A stretch of 64,000 nt of DNA from Nymphaea colorata (GCF_008831285.2 NC_045143.1:18813655-18877654), one strand, 5' to 3'. Shown: positions 47,041 through 60,111, numbered from the stretch's first letter. A program made the numbers and translations. Notes: a model not told the origin generated them from the sequence alone.

Positions 47041-47293
47041 TTGAGAATTCATGACAGATGAAGCATGATAAATTGAAAAATATAATTAATGGCAAGCGTG
47101 GGATCAGGTCTAGTAAAAATAAGATATTATGGACCTACAATTAAACGTCGATATAATGAAGGATCATCAAACGGAGTCGAAGCATCAGCTGTAGATCAAA
47201 GATTAGAGACCGAAGGTGTAGAAACTGGGCGACAAGACTCCATTTTAGCTTTCTCAAGAACTGAGGAGGCATAATGACACTGATTAAGAAATA
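47041..47293. other. Unassigned stretch
   Basis: An open frame at 47089-47274 on the plus strand (61 codons, polar and charged) has no motif I recognise and may be chance. Confidence 0.3.
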
Positions 47294-47480
47294 ACCACAA
47301 CAGCAAATATCACTTTTAGGAATGGCCTAAAATTGTTCCTAAAAGCCTGGACAGCCATTCCGAAGAATATTTAGGAATGGTCAGGCCATTGTTCCTAAAA
47401 TGTTCGTAAAAGTGTTATTCCTAAATACTTTTAGGAATAGTCCTGACCATTCCTAATGAAGAACCACTCCTAATATGATC
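47294..47480 (+). mobile_element. CACTA-type terminal fragment
   Basis: Starts CCACAACAGCAAATATCACT, a slightly altered CACTACAAC.AAT-type terminus. It continues with alternating direct and inverted copies of a unit like TTTAGGAATGG / CCATTCCTAA, the dense subterminal repeat pattern of plant CACTA elements. No transposase follows. Confidence 0.6.
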
Positions 47481-47604
47481 CTCTAAAAGCACTCAGAAAA
47501 GTTCAAATTCTATTTACATGTTAAGCATATATAGGAAGGGTCACCTCGACCTTTTTTATTACCTCAACGATAAAACTTTCAAGAACAACATTTTGGCCAT
47601 TTCT

Positions 47605-47642
<38 letters not shown>

Positions 47643-48649
47643 GTATATAGGGAGAGAGAAAGAGTCATTAAACAAAAATGTTCAAATTTAATGATCTCAC
47701 ACATTGTTTACGACATTTAAAAAAAAAGATTATTACTATTAAACAAAATACAAAAAAGTTCTTGGATTATTAACTCTGGCATCAGATCCAACTCCATCTA
47801 CGTGTTCCTCTTGTATGGCTTGTGACTTGCATGGAGAGTAGGAATTCCAGTTTGAAAATCTGCAACACCAAAGACATGCTTAAGTACAGTTTCAATCTGC
47901 TGTATAAAAAAGCATCGTAACTTTTTCTCACTGTAGAAACTCAGTACTAGCTGATTTTCCTACACTTCATTCACTAAAACGGGATCCAAACTATTTTAGT
48001 AGCACTAGGAAATAATTTTCGATTTCTTATATTTGTTGTTCATAAAATATTCAGTTTACAGTTGTCTCACCACGGCAATGGTATAGATATGGAAGAAGCA
48101 TAACAGGAACAAAAATAGGATACAAGCAAGAAGATAGAAAGGAGTCCAACAGAATGGAATATATATTTTATAACACATATCTTTCATAACGATCATCGAA
48201 TAATTATCAGCATATCAGCATGCATGTTTTACTCATTAGACAACAAAAAATAATGTTGCTAGAGATTTAGAGGTAAAGGAAACAAAAAGGTATATGAGAT
48301 AGCATAAAACCACATGGTCTATGTTTTGCTTTATTGGTAATAGGCACATTAACAGCATTTTTATTAGTCTATTGTAGCAGCTATAGATTGAAATGGATGT
48401 AGAAATTCAAGTCTAGATTATCAAGGGTGTAAAAGATGCTTATAATGGCATATTCTAGCAAACATCACGAACTACAGGTCTTACTAACATGAAAATCAAA
48501 GAAGCTGGTCACATCAGGACCCCATCAGAAATTCAAATGTGCATTAAGAAAAATTAGTATCTAAAGAGATGGAGTAATAGATCTAAAGAAATGTACAAAT
48601 ATGACACATCAATAAATCAAGCCTGAACACTTAAAATTTTTACTTTGGC
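47481..48649. other. Gene-free stretch
   Basis: A compound (CA)n(TA)n tract lies at 47604-47650. The rest is AT-rich without supported features. It may be the interior of the CACTA fragment. Confidence 0.4.
47604..47650. repeat. (CA)n(TA)n compound microsatellite
   Basis: About ten CA units followed by about eleven TA units with one TG interruption. Confidence 0.9.
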
Positions 48650-50149
48650 CAAATGATTACTTTACTCCTCACTATGTTAGTTGCAGGAAATTACATAGAA
48701 ATCAAAGGATTAATTGCAAATATTTCAAAATTTCTATAATTTTCAAAAGATCCTCAGTTAATTTTCAAAATTTCTATAATTTTCAAAAGATCCTCAGTTT
48801 TAGTACATTGTAAATAAATTTTTAAAGATTGTACAATAAATTCAAACCAATTTACAGATGATTTTAAAGGGTTTTCAATTCAATTTCAATGATTTAAAAT
48901 CAACTCCGATACTCTTTTAGAGAGAATCTCGAGCAAATTCAAAAATTAATTACAAATCTGCAAAATTTTTGAAATTTTCTTGTTTGCCTTTGATCCTTCT
49001 TGTTTTTCCTTCGTTTTTTCTCTATCCTCCCCCGGTTGTTTTTCTTTTTCTGCTTCTTTCCCTCTTCCTTTTTCTTTTTTCTTTTTTCTTCTCTGCTGCC
49101 CAGGTTTTTCTCCGAATCGAGTTCTATACACTGCTCCCATGTATGTAAATGAGCGTGTGCTAGATGTATACCGTATTTGGATCCAAGTAAACTAGATTCT
49201 AGATCTACATCTAGGGCCCTACCTTAAACCCGAATTCCGAAACTCACAGATTTTCAAATCCAAATGATTTTGATCCAGATATAAATTCAACAAAAGTTTA
49301 TTCCCATGTCCAGAACCATTTTCAATAAAATCAGATTTCAAATTGGTATCCAAAATGATCAAATCCAAGAAAATGTAATTTCGAAACGAATTTCCAAAAA
49401 CCAAAGGTTACCTGTGATGATCGCACTCATGACTTTAATATGTCGTTGAGTCTACCTCAAGCAACCCACATCTCTTCTTTATTTGTTCTTCCCGTTTTAA
49501 ATTAGAATTCAAAGCATGAGAGAATCTAGTGCATGCACTATCGAGATGGTATGCCTATCTCTATTTCCTCGTTTTCATTTCAATTCCACTATTTCTTGTT
49601 GTTTGCCTTTGCATCATGCATAGTAGATCATATTTATTTCATGTTTTCATTCGTAGTGCATCACATGTCTATTTTAACATGCACCAGATCACTCAACACA
49701 CACATGCACCCCTTGTTCGGAACCAGACTGGGTTGGCTTAGTAACATACCCTATGGGATTGGCCCATGTATGTGAAAAACCTGAACCGAGTTTGGCCTTC
49801 ATGCAAGAAGATATTTCCAAATCATAGTTTTCTAAAATGTTTTCAAAATCAATTTGTTGAAAATTATTTCAATAACCCTAAGTCATATAGGCATAGAGTT
49901 CAGTCTTAGTTTAATTCTCTAGGACCTAGCCTAGTCCGGTCTTGAAGCCCACCATCTATGAACCCAATCCCATAGCCTAGACCTTGTGAACTTTTCCAAC
50001 ATCCACATGAAATGAATAAAGATCATATCAAGAATCGTGCAATAGGAATAAGATTAAACTCATATGTCCCTATCAATCATGTCTATAGGTAGGTTCAAAC
50101 TCAGTTTAGGCAAGACCGAACCCGGTTGTTTGACTAACGTAGCCTTGGC

Positions 50150-50870
50150 CATCAAAATGTTGGATTTCTGTCATATTTGATCAAACATGATCTGATCATG
50201 AATTTGGACTAAGATCTCAAGAATCGCCATGACAAATCATGAATTTAAGGTTTTAGATATCGGATTATAGATCTTGAATTTCAAATTATGAACTTCAATT
50301 TATGAATCCCAGCTTATAGATCTCAAATCTTGGATATTGGATTATGGATCTTGTACCCTGTATATGAAATATTGGATTTCAGATCTTGGACTTTAAACAT
50401 GGGATCATGGATTTTGGATCGTAAATTTCAGATTATGAATTTTAGAGTCTAGTTTTTCAGTTTTAGATTTTAAATATTAGATTTCAGATGTTGGAGTTCA
50501 AATTTTGGATTTTTGGATCAAATTTCATGTGGTGAGTCTTGAATCATAAATTTTAGATCCAGGATATCGGATTTTTGGATCTTGAACCACAGAATATGGA
50601 TTTTGGATATCAGATTTGGGTTTCAAACTTTGGATTTCGGATATTGGACACCATGTTTTGAATTTTAAATTTCAGATATTGGATTATAGATTAGATCTTG
50701 GATCTTGGATTTTAGATTTCGGATTTTGGATATCAGATTTCAGATCAGAAAAATTAGATTATGGATTTAGCATCTCAGATTTTGGATGTCAAATCTTACA
50801 TCTTAGATATTGAATTTTGATTTCAAAGCTTGGATTTTGGATCATGATTTTCCATAACATGATATGATAT
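50150..50870. repeat. Degenerate short-unit repeat array
   Basis: About 700 bp made mostly of variations on a 12-14 bp word such as 'ttggatatcagatt' / 'cttggattttaga'. Units vary in length and sequence. It lies inside the LTR relic. Confidence 0.7.
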
Positions 50871-51153
50871 TTTGTATCTTTATGACATTTCTATTTCAAA
50901 TTGAAAACCAAAATCCTCATATCCTACATTCAGTTTTTGGATTCAGATTTAGATTTCCTTGCTAGGTTCATGTCCTACACCCTAGTCTTAACACCCTAGT
51001 CTTAATAGGGACCCGACTTTAGGTCTACATGACTTAGTTTTGCATGCATCATTTTAGATTTAAGATTTCGATTTGCATTAATGTTTGATGATTTGGATAT
51101 GAATAGACATCAAGACTAATTTCTTCTTATTCATCAGTCTATTTATAAGATTT

Positions 51154-51333
51154 ACTTAGATTTGAAAAACACATATTTTAATCTAGTCCTTGGTCTGATT
51201 ACCCCTAGTAAAGACATAAAGAATGGTCAAAACCCAAACCAATACTTAGATTTGAAAAACACATACTTTAATCTAGTTCTTGGTCTGATTACCCCAAGTA
51301 AAGACATTAGGAATGGTCAAAACTCATACCAAT
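51154..51333. repeat. 90-bp tandem duplication
   Basis: The unit at 51154-51243 is repeated at 51244-51333 with a few substitutions. It includes the sequence shared with the solo LTR. Confidence 0.85.
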
Positions 51334-51899
51334 ATGTCGGGTCCCATTTCTCAGAATCCTACGTAGGGAAACACGGGCAAGTATAGTTATGATATCCCAA
51401 TTATTATGGTCTACATGTAAGATTTAATCAAAATTTTACATCAAGCAATGAGAGTGATGAAAGTTGTCCATAACTGATTGCTCAATCATGTCTGATCACA
51501 TTGAACATTGAACACGGTAAAAGCCACCACCAGACACCTTAATTTAATATGCTTGTGAAGATACTATTATCAAGCAATACTGAAACTAAGGCATTAAGAT
51601 TTATGCATGACATTTTTTATATAAAGCTACAATATAATTGTATTCATGTCTTATTTCCAATATACCTATATGACTTTAGGCAGAACTGCCTGTTTGAGAT
51701 ATCACCAGCAACCTATCCTAAAATTGCCATCATAGCCCATAGATTGCCCTGAACTAATCTGACTGTCAAAAGGTCAACTTGATAAACCCGTTTATAAGCG
51801 AAATAGACAATGTACTACATACATGAGGGGAAGTAGATGTCAATACTAAATGAAAGAAAACTTATTTACTGGAGCACTCCTATATGCCTACCTCACACG

Positions 51900-52450
51900 C
51901 CTGGATATTTGATAAGCTATAAACAAGATGTCATAATACATGCATTATCGGATGGAGGATCACTGGAAAGCGAACAAAGGTATGCTTGAACTTGGTTTAT
52001 CTTTTAAACAATCTTCTACTCCACTCTCATTACAAGCCTATGTAGATGCAAATTGGGCTGGATGTATGGATGATATAAAATTGACAAGAGGTTCCATAGT
52101 TTTTTATTGGGAAATAATGCAGACTTATGGAGGTCTAGAAAACAAAGAATGGTACCTTTGTCAAGCGCTAAAGCTGAATATAAATCCCTCACAAGACCTG
52201 TAACTAAACTTCTTTGGAAGCAACCATTATTGAAAAGAGCTTGGCTTCCACATGTCACGGCCACCAATCCCATGTTGTGATAATATGGGAGCTTTATATT
52301 TGTCCTCGAAACCAGTTCTTTATGCATGGAAAAGGCACATAAAAGTCAGCTTTTGTTTCATGTGTGATCATATCAATAAAGCTCATATTAATATTCAATT
52401 TATTTGGTCAAACAAGTTGTAGATGGACTCAACAAGGCATTAATTTTTGG
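51900..52450 (+). pseudogene. Copia RNase H fragment
   Basis: The plus strand encodes STPLSLQAYVDANWAGCMDD, then after frame changes CDNMGALYLS and FVCDHINKAHINIQFIWSNK. This is the order of a Copia RNase H (DADWAGC, then CDN..A.YL..NP, then HFV). The remaining polyprotein and LTRs are not recognisable, so it is a fragment of another decayed element. Confidence 0.7.
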
Positions 52451-53469
52451 TTTAATCAGTAAGAAACAACCTTAGTATCTTTGACACCATGCTAAGGTTC
52501 ATAAGGCATGTTAAGGACATGAGATTATCTTTGTTTAAATATCAGAAAACATCTTTTGAATCAGATCACAAGATGTCAAGAGCAACTTAAGGCAAAAAAA
52601 TTGTTTTGCAATATATTTTTTGTTGTATATTTTTGTTTAATTAACAAGTTGGTCTAACAGTTCTCCATCTATCATTCTGATCATGACTTAGGAGCTTAAT
52701 GCCGTTTATCTCTTTACAAATATTGAAACATCTCCTAGCTCGACATTTGTTATTCGAGCTATTTTCACTTGTGCACTTTGTTACCAACCTTTCAGGAGAG
52801 GGTATGTCTAGAATAAGCTTGCAATATTGGAGTAGAGGTCCCAATAGGGTTTAGTGAAGTTTAGCCAAGAGATGAAGTACGATCAAGTAGAGCAAAGCCA
52901 GATAGATCCTTGGAGCACAATCAAAGTGGTGATAAAGTTAGTGCAAGGGATGGAAAAGAGATGGAGCAAGTTGACTTACTGTTAACAATATGAACAGGGT
53001 AACTGGATTGGCCAAGGGCAGGGGATTCAAATGATAATTCATGCTAGGAGAGGAGTCACGTAGATCCAAGTCATCTTTCATATTTTCAAATGAATTTAGA
53101 AAGAACCCCAAAATAGATGCATATGAGATAACAAAGAGAAAGAAATGAAAGAAAACAAGGTAGAAGAAAGGTTCATGGTAATGCAAGGGATCTAAAATCA
53201 ATTTTAGAGTGGAAACACAATATGCTCGGAATAAGCTGCTATGCCAACATCCTATAATCTTTTGTCGTTTTTAATCCTTAACTTTTTAGAATGGGCTTAG
53301 GGACATGTAGGTTACATCAGGTTCTGCATTTATAGTTGATAGGGCCAAGAAAAATATGGAAAAAAATGTGACGGTTAAGTGAGGCACCAAACATCACCCA
53401 AAGCAAAACAAGAGTGTGGGTAAAGGAAGACAGAGGAGTGGCAGCAAGTTCAACCTAGTGAAGTGTTCA
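52451..53469. other. Gene-free stretch
   Basis: AT-rich with short frames lacking motifs. Possibly the 5' part of the LINE fragment that follows. Confidence 0.35.
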
Positions 53470-53800
53470 ATGCTTCTTACACAATTGGAAGACAGGAATG
53501 TCGAACATGAATATCAAGATGGATGGATCATAGTTGGAAGGAAAAAAAGGAAAGATCAAGATAACTTTAACAAGAGATGTGAAATCCTCTAAAGATGTAA
53601 AGGAGGACAAGATGGTTGAAGGTATGGTTGAAACAGTCAATATTGTAGATGTCAAACTGCCCAACAGCCCAATGATTCTTTGTGCTGGAACATGAAGGGG
53701 ATTGTGGGGGATTCAGCTCAAAACAGGCTTGCCGAAAGGGATTGTGGGGGAACATGAAGGGGATTGTGGGTAACAAGGTGAAAAATTTAGTCTAAAGAGG
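53470..53800 (+). pseudogene. Possible LINE ORF1-ORF2 junction fragment
   Basis: The plus strand reads DGWIIVGRKKRKDQ (about 53520), like the basic end of plant LINE ORF1. About 150 bp later comes ILCWNMKGIVGDSAQNRLAE (about 53670-53730), resembling the start of the endonuclease domain (I..WN.RG.G......L). A 20-bp word ('acatgaaggggattgtggg') is repeated at 53689 and 53752. The assignment is tentative. Confidence 0.4.
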
Positions 53801-55653
53801 GTTGTAACTATCCAGAAATGTCATTTAAAACTAATTTGTTAAATGAACATCAAGCGAGACTACCACTATATGTTCTAGTTACGATAGTAAAACAATATTC
53901 TTAAATCAATTGGCAAGAAGGTTGGCTTCTTAAGAATTCAAGTCAACTTATGAAAAAGATAATTCAGGAATTTGAATCCCAAATTAAAAGAGGAACAAGG
54001 AAGTGGCCAAGTGCTAAAAAAGCAGTTGAAGTTAAAGAATATAATAAGTGAATAAAAAGGAGCAAACCAATTCTAACTTATAAAGGCTAACAAATAAAAC
54101 ACAATTTTGTTCAGTAATTAATTGAAAGCATATGAAAATACCGACCAACTAATACAAATAAAAACATAAGAATCACAATGGCAAGAAAAACAAACAAGAG
54201 CAACTAGCTACAGGTACACTAGAACATAAGATCAAGCATCTAGAAATGCAGGATAAGTAAGTCGATCAAATAAAAGAACATAAGAACAAATGGGAAGTGA
54301 TATTCTATAGTCAAACAGAAAGACAGAACAGAAAGAACACAATTGCAATATCTAAATATGTAGCACCAATTTCAGGCAAAGGGGCACTAATTCAAAACAC
54401 TTTCTTAGTTTTAGGGTCACCACTATATATAAATGAATAAATCATCTAAAGCACCAACATGAAAATAAAGGATTTTTGTGGGGGAAGGTGTGGGCAAATG
54501 CCAATACCTACCTATACGTGGCTCAACCAATGGCAGAATTTAATCAATGACCAATCAGGTGTAAGAAGGGTCCATGGCCCTCTCTTGGCATTGGCTGATT
54601 GGGCTTAGAATGCAGGTCATGGACTTGCTCTGTTGTGGATGGGTGGATTTGGTGTAGAGCACATTCATATGTAACTAGCATGCAAAAGGATAGATGCCTT
54701 ACCTGAAAATCAGCCACCAAAGTGTACATGCTTTCTCTTGTGCAGAGAAGTGAAGCCTCTAAAGGCTAGCTATCATGATGGATTCCAGTTTCAATAGAAT
54801 CTATATGAGGCGTCTATAGCAGGATTTATGATCAAGAGCTCATCGGAATCTTCAAGAAATAGGTACACCATCGACTCTAGTTTCCCGTTTCTTGGCTGGC
54901 ACTTCAATGTTGCACTTTAGATGGGCAACATTTATATTGCATAGCATAGCAATCAATGAGCTTTGGGCGACTTCATGGTGGGAAGTTGGAATTTTGCTGA
55001 GGCCAATGTCAACTGCATGGTGTGGGAAGATGGCTTCAAGCAATATTAATGGTGGTCCAATCGCAATATGATTATTCAGATTATTAAAAAGAAGAAGGAA
55101 ACAATAGAAAGGGAAATGGGAAACATTGGGAGAACAATACATCAGTAAAAATGTGAAAAACACATGGGAAAAAAGTCACTATCAACCACTACCACTGATG
55201 TGATCTCATTGCATTCACTGAAGTTCATAACAAGTTCAACTTTTTAGTGTCACAACCTCATTCTACTCATTTTGCACCACTAAGGGTGTGTTTAATTACC
55301 CAATGGAGCATTGTAGAGGAGGAGAAATGGTACAGATTTCCCCCAATAAATTTACTAGGTGAAATTAGGGCTTCCTGGTTGAAACTTACCAGCAGAAAAA
55401 AGTTGGACCCCAAGGGGTTCAACTATTTACCTTGGTAAAGTCCACCTTCACCAGGTGTTCATCCTGGATGTCCTTCTACATACATTCCACCACAAGCATT
55501 CATCCTGGATGACCTTGCATCTTTATACTCTCTAGTGCAAGGTCATCCTCAGCTGCCACACCATTGCTAAAGTTCCTCATACCTCAGTGACCTTCTATCC
55601 TCAGTAGCATTCATCTACAGGTAAGGCTTCTTCACGCTGCTAAGAGTGGAATG
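53801..55653. other. Gene-free stretch
   Basis: AT-rich with A-rich tracts. No coding frame with a recognisable motif on either strand. Confidence 0.45.

Positions 55654-55705
<52 letters not shown>
55654..55705. repeat. Long (CT)n microsatellite
   Basis: About 26 uninterrupted CT units. Confidence 0.95.
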
Positions 55706-55709
<4 letters not shown>

Positions 55710-55981
55710 CCCCCCTTTTTTGTTCACCATAGTTGTAATGCTCAAAATGTGTTGTTTTCCCCTTCAATATGTGCATTAGATATAATGCTTTGAAGCCAAA
55801 GGCATACACTATTATTGGAAAGAAAATGATTGAATGATTTGGACTTGCTTTTACAATAGAAAAGGTTAAAAACAAACTCAAGTACGCAGGACCCAATTTG
55901 ATGATATCCAAGGAAATCTTGAATACAAGTGAATTTGGCTAGGACCCTAATGAAAATTGCATTGATATTGAACCTAATGGC

Positions 55982-56937
55982 TAGAATAAATCCAACCTAC
56001 TCCTGGGCTCAGGCCCCTAGTTCAAGGGATCTCAACCCACCTCCTAGCAATTTTAACTCCAACCCCAAAAAGGTTAGGAACCATGACAATCATCTCATTA
56101 ATGACCCTCCCTTTAGAAGCCCTTAAAGATCCCTCACAATCTTAAATACAAGACTAAATTTCTGGGGTGTTACAATCCACCCCCTTAATAACACATGCGC
56201 CCGTGTGTGTGGGACCCTTGGTCCGAGTGTTGAAACTGCTCTGATACCACTGTAAGAAACCTGACCCACTATTAGGCTCGGGCCCCTAGTTTGACAGATC
56301 CCAACCGGCCCCCTAGCAGTTTTGGCTTGAGCCTCAAAAGATTAGGAACCAGGATAACTTATTATGGTAAGGACACCCTTTATAAACCCTTAAAGAATCC
56401 TCACAATCTTCAATATGGGACTAAACATTTGGGACGTTACAATCCACCCCCCTTAATGCAAACGCATCCGCACGTGTGGGACCCAGGTCCGAGTGTTGAA
56501 ACCAGCTCTGATACTACTGTAACAACCCGACTACTCCTAGGCTCGGGTCCCTGGTTCGGCGGATCCCAACCTGTCTCCTAAAAGTTTCGGTTCTAACCCT
56601 AAAAAGGTTAGGAACTAGGACAATCATCTCATTAATGACCCCGCCCCCCCCTTTTATATGTCTTTCAAGATCTCTCACAATATTAAATACATGACTAAAT
56701 TTCTATGTGGGACTCAGAACCCAGTGTTGAACCAGCTCTGATACCACTGTAATAACCCAACCACTCCTACGCTCGGGCCCTTAGTTCGATGGATCCCAAC
56801 CCACCCCCTAGCAGTTTTGACTCCAGCCTCAAAAGGCTAACAACCAGGACAATTATCTCATTAATGATCCTCCTTTTATAAGCCTTTCAAGATCCCTCAT
56901 AATCTTCAATATGAGACTAAATTTTTAGGGTGTTATA
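55982..56937 (-). mobile_element. Tandem TRIM-like array with four LTRs
   Basis: Four related repeats of about 190 bp (55982-56174, 56251-56441, 56518-56703, 56748-56937) alternate with three short spacers of 45-77 bp. On the minus strand each repeat starts TGTAAC-like and ends TTACA-like. It is followed by a tRNA-Met primer site (TGGTATCAGAGC; one copy reads GTAGTATCAGAGC), and each complete spacer ends in a purine tract of the type TAAGGGGGTGGAT before the next repeat. LTR, PBS, PPT, LTR with no coding space is the definition of a TRIM element. The third spacer has lost its polypurine tract. The array abuts the truncated LTR of a Copia on the right. Confidence 0.78.
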
Positions 56938-56964
56938 GAATTTTCTTCCAAAAAACTAGTAACA

Positions 56965-56976
56965 GTCTCCCCCTCA
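56965..56976 (-). promoter_or_regulatory. Polypurine tract of Copia C
   Basis: Minus-strand GAGGGGGAGAC directly before the TG of the 3' LTR stump. Confidence 0.7.
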
Positions 56977-59897
56977 AGTTGGCACACAGACGTCAATTTT
57001 TCCCAACTTGTTGGATATGTTTTGATGTTGTTCTTTCAGAAGACTTTTTGTAAAAATATCGGCCAACTGATTTTCACTTTTAACATGTGATGCTCCTATT
57101 GATCCATTTTGAATCTTGGTCTGCACGTGAAAAACTGGATTTGCTCCGCTTTGAATGGCTGCCATGTTGTCACACATTCATTTCATAGGCTGATTTATTT
57201 TGACATTCATGCTTTTCAATAGAGCTTTCATCTAGATTAGTTCACAAGTGCAAGCTGTCATGGCTCTGTGCTCATGCTTCTGCACTTGATCGAGCAACAA
57301 TAGACTATTTTTCACTTTGCCATGTCACAAGATTTTTGTTGACAAATGTGCAATATCCTAAATTTGATCTCCTGTCATTTGGATAACCAATTCAACATCA
57401 GTGTAACCAATAATTCAATATATTGGTTTCACTTTATTAAAATTCCTTTCCATGGGGAGCCTTTCAAAAATTTCAAAATTATTTGAGCAGCTTCAACATG
57501 AGTAGATCTAGGTTTATACATAAATTGACTTATGAGACTCACAACCTAAGTAATATCTGGCCTATTAGCCATCAAATAGAAATTATTACTAACAAGCTTT
57601 AGAAAGCTTTGAACATTTTCAACAAGTTCGCCATCATCCTTTTTAGTTTACAATTGACTTCGAGAGGTGTATCCATTTCCTTGGCACCCAAATATCTGGT
57701 TTCCTTTAGCAAGTCTAGAGTGTAGTTTCGCTGGCATATAAAGACCCCTTCATTTGAGTGTGCAATTTCAATGCTTAGAAAGTATCTCATATTCCCAAGT
57801 CTTTTATCTCATTGTTTGTTGAGATACTTCTTGACATGAGGCATAAATCAATATCATCTCCTATAATTATTATGTCATCCACGTACACAAGCAAAATAAC
57901 AATTTTGAAAATTTTAACTCAAGTGCACATAGTATAGCGAGAGCATCATTTAGTCGAGAAAACCAAGCACAAGAGATTGTTTAAGCCCATACAAAGCTTT
58001 CTTAAGCTTGCATATGTACCCATTGTCATCCTTTATACTTTTTGGAGACTCCACATACACTTCTTCATTAAGCTTTCTATGCAAGAAGGCGTTCTTAACC
58101 TCAAGTTGTATCAATGTCCACTTTTTGTTGGAGGCCACTAACAGAAGAGATGACTGTGTTCATATTTGCAATGGGGGTGAATGTTTCATTATAATGAATC
58201 CCTTCAGTTTGAGTGAATCCCTTTGCCACCATTTGTGCCTTGAAGTGCTCTATGGTTCCATCACTGTAATACTTTATTCAGTAAAGTCAGTTACATCCAA
58301 CTAATTTTTGACCTTTCGGAAATGGCACCAAATCCCAAGTTTGATTTTTTTTTAGGGCTGATAGTTCCTCTTCCATGGCTTTTCTCCATCTAGGGTCTAG
58401 GTTGGCTTCCTCAAAATTTTTTGGTTCACTGTGGGAGTATGTGTTTAGAACATAAGTTCTATAGGGTTTGGACAAGTTTTCAAATGAGAGATAGTGGCCT
58501 ATGGAATGGATTTTTGGGGCTGTTAAGTAAGTATAGAAGTCACTAAGTTTGGCCAGTGGTCTAGTGGAATGAGATGAGCATCAGATAGGTGGTTCAGTGA
58601 CTTGGCTTGGGCCTGGTTTGGTTGCCTGAGATTCAATAGGAAAATTATTTTCACTAGGTTGTGGCTGCTGGTTACTTGTTTCATTGGGATGTGGGTCATA
58701 ATTGGCTGCATTTTCACCTAAAGGCTGACTAGAGTGAGGAACATCACTGAATATGTCAACCAAAGGAAGTGCAGGCATCATTTCAGAACCAATTGTGTTC
58801 ATTTCCCCTGACTTTGATTTTCGAAGATCGGTTCCTGCTCAAAGAACTACAACATCATGACTTACAAAAAGGTTTTTTGAAGAGGGATCGAAACACTTGT
58901 AACACTTTTTCCAACTAGAATATCTAAGAAATACACACTTAACAACATTCCTTTCAAATTCGTTTCTGAATTTTTCTTGCACATGAACATAAAACTTGCA
59001 TCCGAAAATTTTTTTAATGTTGTAAGGAGACGTCTCTTTTTAGTAGCAGCTGAATAGTAACCTGGTTATCAACACTTGAACTTGGTGTTCTATTTACCAA
59101 GACAAGCGACAGTGTGAGTCCAAAAATGTTGGGCTGCATGCATATGAATCATAAGGGTCCTTGTAACATTGAGAAGTTCATTCGTTCCGCAACACCATTT
59201 TTTTGTGGAGTATCGGCACAAGTGTATTGTGGTTGTATGCCCTTTTTTCATACAATTTTTTCGAAGCTTCCTTCACACATTCTCCCCAATTGTCCGATCT
59301 AAGTTTTTTTCTTTTTTTTTGCTCTATATTGTGTATGCGCCATATTGCAATAACCTTCAAACACACTAGGAACTTCACTTTTCTTTTTCAAAAAGAATAA
59401 CCACGTCATGCAAGTTTTCTCTTAAATAAATGAGACAATATCTAAAGCCAAAATAGGACTCTTTTGGGGCGGGCCCCACATGTCCGAATGAACTAGATCA
59501 AAAATATTTCTGGACTTTTTAGAGGAAGATTGAAACACAGTAGTAGATTTTGAAAACTCAGAAGCATCACATGCCTAATCCCGCGTCAAGTTCCGATCTA
59601 ATATAAGACCAAACTTAGCATGCCATTTTTGGTTGTTTGTCATCTTCATTTTTTTATTGTGTGCCATAAAACTGAAAGCATTGGTATCATCACATATAAG
59701 CCATTCTTCTCACGCCTCCTACCAATCTCCTTCATGACATGGTCTTGAAATATCACATTCTTTGGAGAGAAAATAGCCTGACAATTGTGAGATTTTGTAA
59801 TTTTTTTCACTGATATTAAGATTGTAGAAAGTTTAGGAACATATAAAACAGTAGATGTTCTGCATTTGTCAAAGAAATTGGCTTCCCTAATGACCAC
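56974..59897 (-). pseudogene. Copia C pol remnants
   Basis: Minus-strand order: protease end/pre-integrase 59897-59646 (VLYVPKLSTILISVKKITKS), integrase about 59215-59100 (TPQKNGVAERMN), later CVFLRYS near 58920, connection region 58802-58287 ending WDLVPFPKGQKLVGCN, RT 58138-57599 with [10 protein letters not shown] and YVDDIIIIG (about 57870) and YFLSIEIAHS, and the RNase H end 57177-56974 (CDNMAAIQSGANPVFHVQTK, then SENQLADIFTKSL). Numerous frameshifts and stops. The family differs from Copia A by its KSENQLADI ending. Confidence 0.8.
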
Positions 59898-60098
59898 GAC
59901 AGGAACAGGTGACTCATCTGCAGTGAGTACATGTCATCTTTTTTCTTTATCTAAGTCAACCAGTTTAGTTAAATCGCTGGACATATGTTGATGTTTTGCT
60001 CAGTGCTGGTATTTTCTGAGCTACTTGGCATGCCACATAAATTCTCACAGTTGCCTTGATTCTCACCCATGATGAAATAGAGTAGACTTCATGCATCC

Positions 60099-60111
60099 GG
60101 CTCTGATACCA
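60099..60111 (-). promoter_or_regulatory. Primer binding site of Copia C
   Basis: Minus-strand TGGTATCAGAGCC immediately after the LTR end, complementary to initiator tRNA-Met. Confidence 0.85.

Larger units (their letters stand above)
48650..51400 (+). mobile_element. Relic of a long LTR related to the solo LTR
   Basis: Near 51185 and 51275 the text 'cttggtctgattacccc' with following 'taaagac' closely matches the 3' part of the solo LTR at about 45977 ('cttggtctaattacccc'). The whole stretch shares its character: AT-rich, many short duplications, no coding frame. Termini are not recognisable. Internal duplications include a 40-bp unit at 48724-48803. Confidence 0.45.
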
